Assembly (NCBI GenBank): GCA_035631315.1
Contig: DASQIZ010000086.1
Location: 1 to 22,183 of the forward strand
DNA length: 22,183 bases
From: 40CM-2-70-7 sp035631315
GTDB taxonomy: Bacteria; Gemmatimonadota; Gemmatimonadetes; Gemmatimonadales; GWC2-71-9
Direction: 5' to 3'
Shown here: positions 21,317 through 22,183 of the stretch, piece by piece
How the letters are laid out: every line of letters begins with the position of its first letter
Position numbering within the stretch: position 1 is the stretch's first letter
Made by a program: the position numbers and the translations under genes
Notes under the pieces: generated by a model
The model's database searches: none
Seen by the model: the letters and a program-made list of their open reading frames with translations, nothing else
Told to the model about the DNA's origin: nothing

Positions 21317-21772
21317 ATGAAAACCCAGCGCCACGCCGCCATCTTGAAGGTCATCCGTCGCGACACCGTGGGCAGTCAGGAGCAGCTGCGTGAGCTCCTC
21401 TCCGCCGAGGGGTTCGACGTGACCCAGGCGACGCTCTCGCGGGACATCCGGGAGCTGGGACTCGCCAAGGTCGCGGCTCCCGATGGGGCGTCCTACTACT
21501 CGCCCCCGGATGAAGTCGGTGCCGCGCCCCGGCCGCACCTGGAACAGCTCCTCCCCACGATGCTCGTGTCCCTCGACGGTGTCGGGCCGCTGCTCGTGCT
21601 GAAGACGGCAACCGGCGCCGCACAGCCCCTCGCCGTCGCCGTGGACGGTTCAGGGTGGAGCGAGATCATCGGCACCATCGCCGGTGACGATGCGATCCTC
21701 GTGATCACGAAGAGCGAGCGCGCCCGCCGCGCCATCCAGACGCGGATTCAGGAGCTCGCCGGACTCCCCTGA
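21317..21772 (+). CDS. argR: Arginine repressor ArgR
   Basis: The 151-residue protein has the family length. An N-terminal winged helix-turn-helix is seen (residues 5-70, with SQEQLRELLSAEGFDVTQAT and TLSRDIRELGL, the Ser41-Arg42 signature of the DNA-reading helix). A C-terminal hexamerisation and arginine-binding domain contains GTIAGDD (119-125), the motif whose aspartates contact L-arginine. ArgR with bound arginine represses arginine biosynthesis genes by binding ARG-box palindromes. It is immediately upstream of argG, and a perfect 24-bp palindrome of ARG-box type stands between them, so argG is an obvious target. No such box is seen before argR itself. The start ATG follows a TACATT box by eight bases. 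Confidence 0.95.
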   Translation: MKTQRHAAILKVIRRDTVGSQEQLRELLSAEGFDVTQATLSRDIRELGLAKVAAPDGASYYSPPDEVGAAPRPHLEQLLPTMLVSLDGVGPLLVLKTATGAAQPLAVAVDGSGWSEIIGTIAGDDAILVITKSERARRAIQTRIQELAGLP

Positions 21773-21790
21773 CGCCTGCTGGCCGTCCCC

Positions 21791-21818
21791 TTGCGTCCGT
21801 GTGTGCCCCCTGTATGTT
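21791..21818 (+). promoter_or_regulatory. Predicted argG promoter
   Basis: TTGCGT (21791-21796) and TATGTT (21813-21818) are 16 bases apart. The -10 box overlaps the first bases of the palindrome at 21816-21839, so a bound repressor would cover the transcription start. The leader to the argG ATG would be about 37 bases. Confidence 0.45.
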
Positions 21819-21839
21819 TATGCATCGCGATGCATAAAC
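21816..21839. promoter_or_regulatory. ARG-box-like operator: perfect 24-bp palindrome before argG
   Basis: The left half GTTTATGCATCG (21816-21827) is exactly mirrored by CGATGCATAAAC (21828-21839). The inner 18 bases fit the ArgR operator pattern of TGnAT, four central bases and ATnCA, although the centre here is CGCG, not A/T. It lies between argR and argG over the predicted -10 and start region of argG. ArgR repression or control in response to arginine is the natural reading. Confidence 0.75.
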
Positions 21840-21861
21840 CTCCAACTCGGCAGGCGCACTG

Positions 21862-22183
21862 ATGGGCCCTCTCGTCGTCCTCGCGTATTCCGGCGGTCTC
21901 GATACGTCCGCCATTCTCCCCTGGCTCCGCGATACCTACAACGCTCGCGTGCTCTGCTACGCCGCGGACGTGGGGCAGGGTGGTGGTGAGCTGCACGGAT
22001 TGATCGAGAAGGCCAAGCGCTCGGGCGCGGTGGACTGCGTCATCGAAGACCTGCGGGAGCCCTTCGTCAAAGACTTCGTCTTCCCGACGCTCAAGGCGGG
22101 CGCGATGTACGCGCGGACCTACCTCCTCGGGACGTCGATGGCGCGGCCCATCACCGCGGCCCATCAGGTGGCCGCGGCCCGCC
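21862..22183 (+). CDS. argG: Argininosuccinate synthase (3' end outside window)
   Basis: ArgG joins citrulline and aspartate with ATP to make argininosuccinate, the penultimate step of arginine synthesis. About 107 residues are present. The PP-loop ATP-binding motif AYSGGLDTS is at residues 8-16, followed by VLCYAADVGQGGGEL, IEDLREPFVKDFVFPTLKAG and the substrate-contact region YLLGTSMARP, all characteristic of ArgG. The ATG at 21862 is preceded only by a weak AGG ten bases upstream. It likely begins an arginine operon that continues beyond the window, under control of the adjacent ArgR through the palindrome at 21816-21839. Confidence 0.95.
   Translation, partial: MGPLVVLAYSGGLDTSAILPWLRDTYNARVLCYAADVGQGGGELHGLIEKAKRSGAVDCVIEDLREPFVKDFVFPTLKAGAMYARTYLLGTSMARPITAAHQVAAAR

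Noticed and set aside
1..22183. tRNA genes, CRISPR arrays, insertion sequences, phage or defence islands
   Set aside because: No tRNA-like cloverleaf, spaced direct repeats, transposase or integrase motifs, or atypical composition were seen; the window is chromosomal core plus a glycan cluster.

Overview
This is GC-rich, densely packed bacterial chromosome with 19 protein genes, two of them cut by the window edges. I see no tRNA, rRNA, CRISPR or mobile element. Genes for a Gram-negative envelope (heptosyltransferase-type GT9, MsbA-like exporter, many glycosyltransferases, a class A penicillin-binding protein) sit beside a PorX-type response regulator. Together with the high GC this suggests a soil or sediment bacterium of the Gemmatimonadota or a relative. 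That placement is inferred from gene content, not from a marker tree.

Layout: (1) 1-1597, minus strand, a housekeeping operon read yebC > ruvC > ruvA. (2) 1685-2140, a small lipoprotein on the plus strand. (3) 2092-4327, minus strand, a coupled trio: GT9 glycosyltransferase, an unrecognised 124-residue protein, and a stand-alone DnaB-type helicase motor. (4) 4385-8633, plus strand: porX-like regulator, MsbA-like ABC exporter, GT2-like glycosyltransferase. (5) 8618-13762: four GT4 enzymes and one WaaE/KdtX-like GT2; the last two GT4 genes are tandem paralogues. Blocks 3-5 look like one surface-glycan (LPS core or O-chain) region. (6) 13759-15309, minus strand: Bcp peroxiredoxin and a patatin-like lipase carrying a C-terminal [4Fe-4S] ferredoxin domain. 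(7) 15397-16596, a class V aminotransferase. (8) 16653-17906 minus, tyrS, diverging from (9) a bifunctional PBP, an amidohydrolase and argR. (10) From 21862, argG, with a perfect 24-bp palindrome resembling an ARG box at its predicted promoter.

Start signals are the most unusual feature. Several transcription-unit-leading genes have a TAnnnT element only 6-11 nt before the start codon and no Shine-Dalgarno sequence, which predicts leaderless or nearly leaderless mRNAs. Many downstream genes are coupled by 4-nt stop/start overlaps (GTGA, ATGA). Two genes, the second tandem GT4 and the amidohydrolase, lack a conventional start where protein homology wants one; each has a CTG overlapping the upstream stop (CTGA), and the GT4 also has an ATC with a good ribosome-binding site. 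The patatin-ferredoxin fusion, the dyad filling the porX promoter spacer and the argG palindrome are the other main points of interest.
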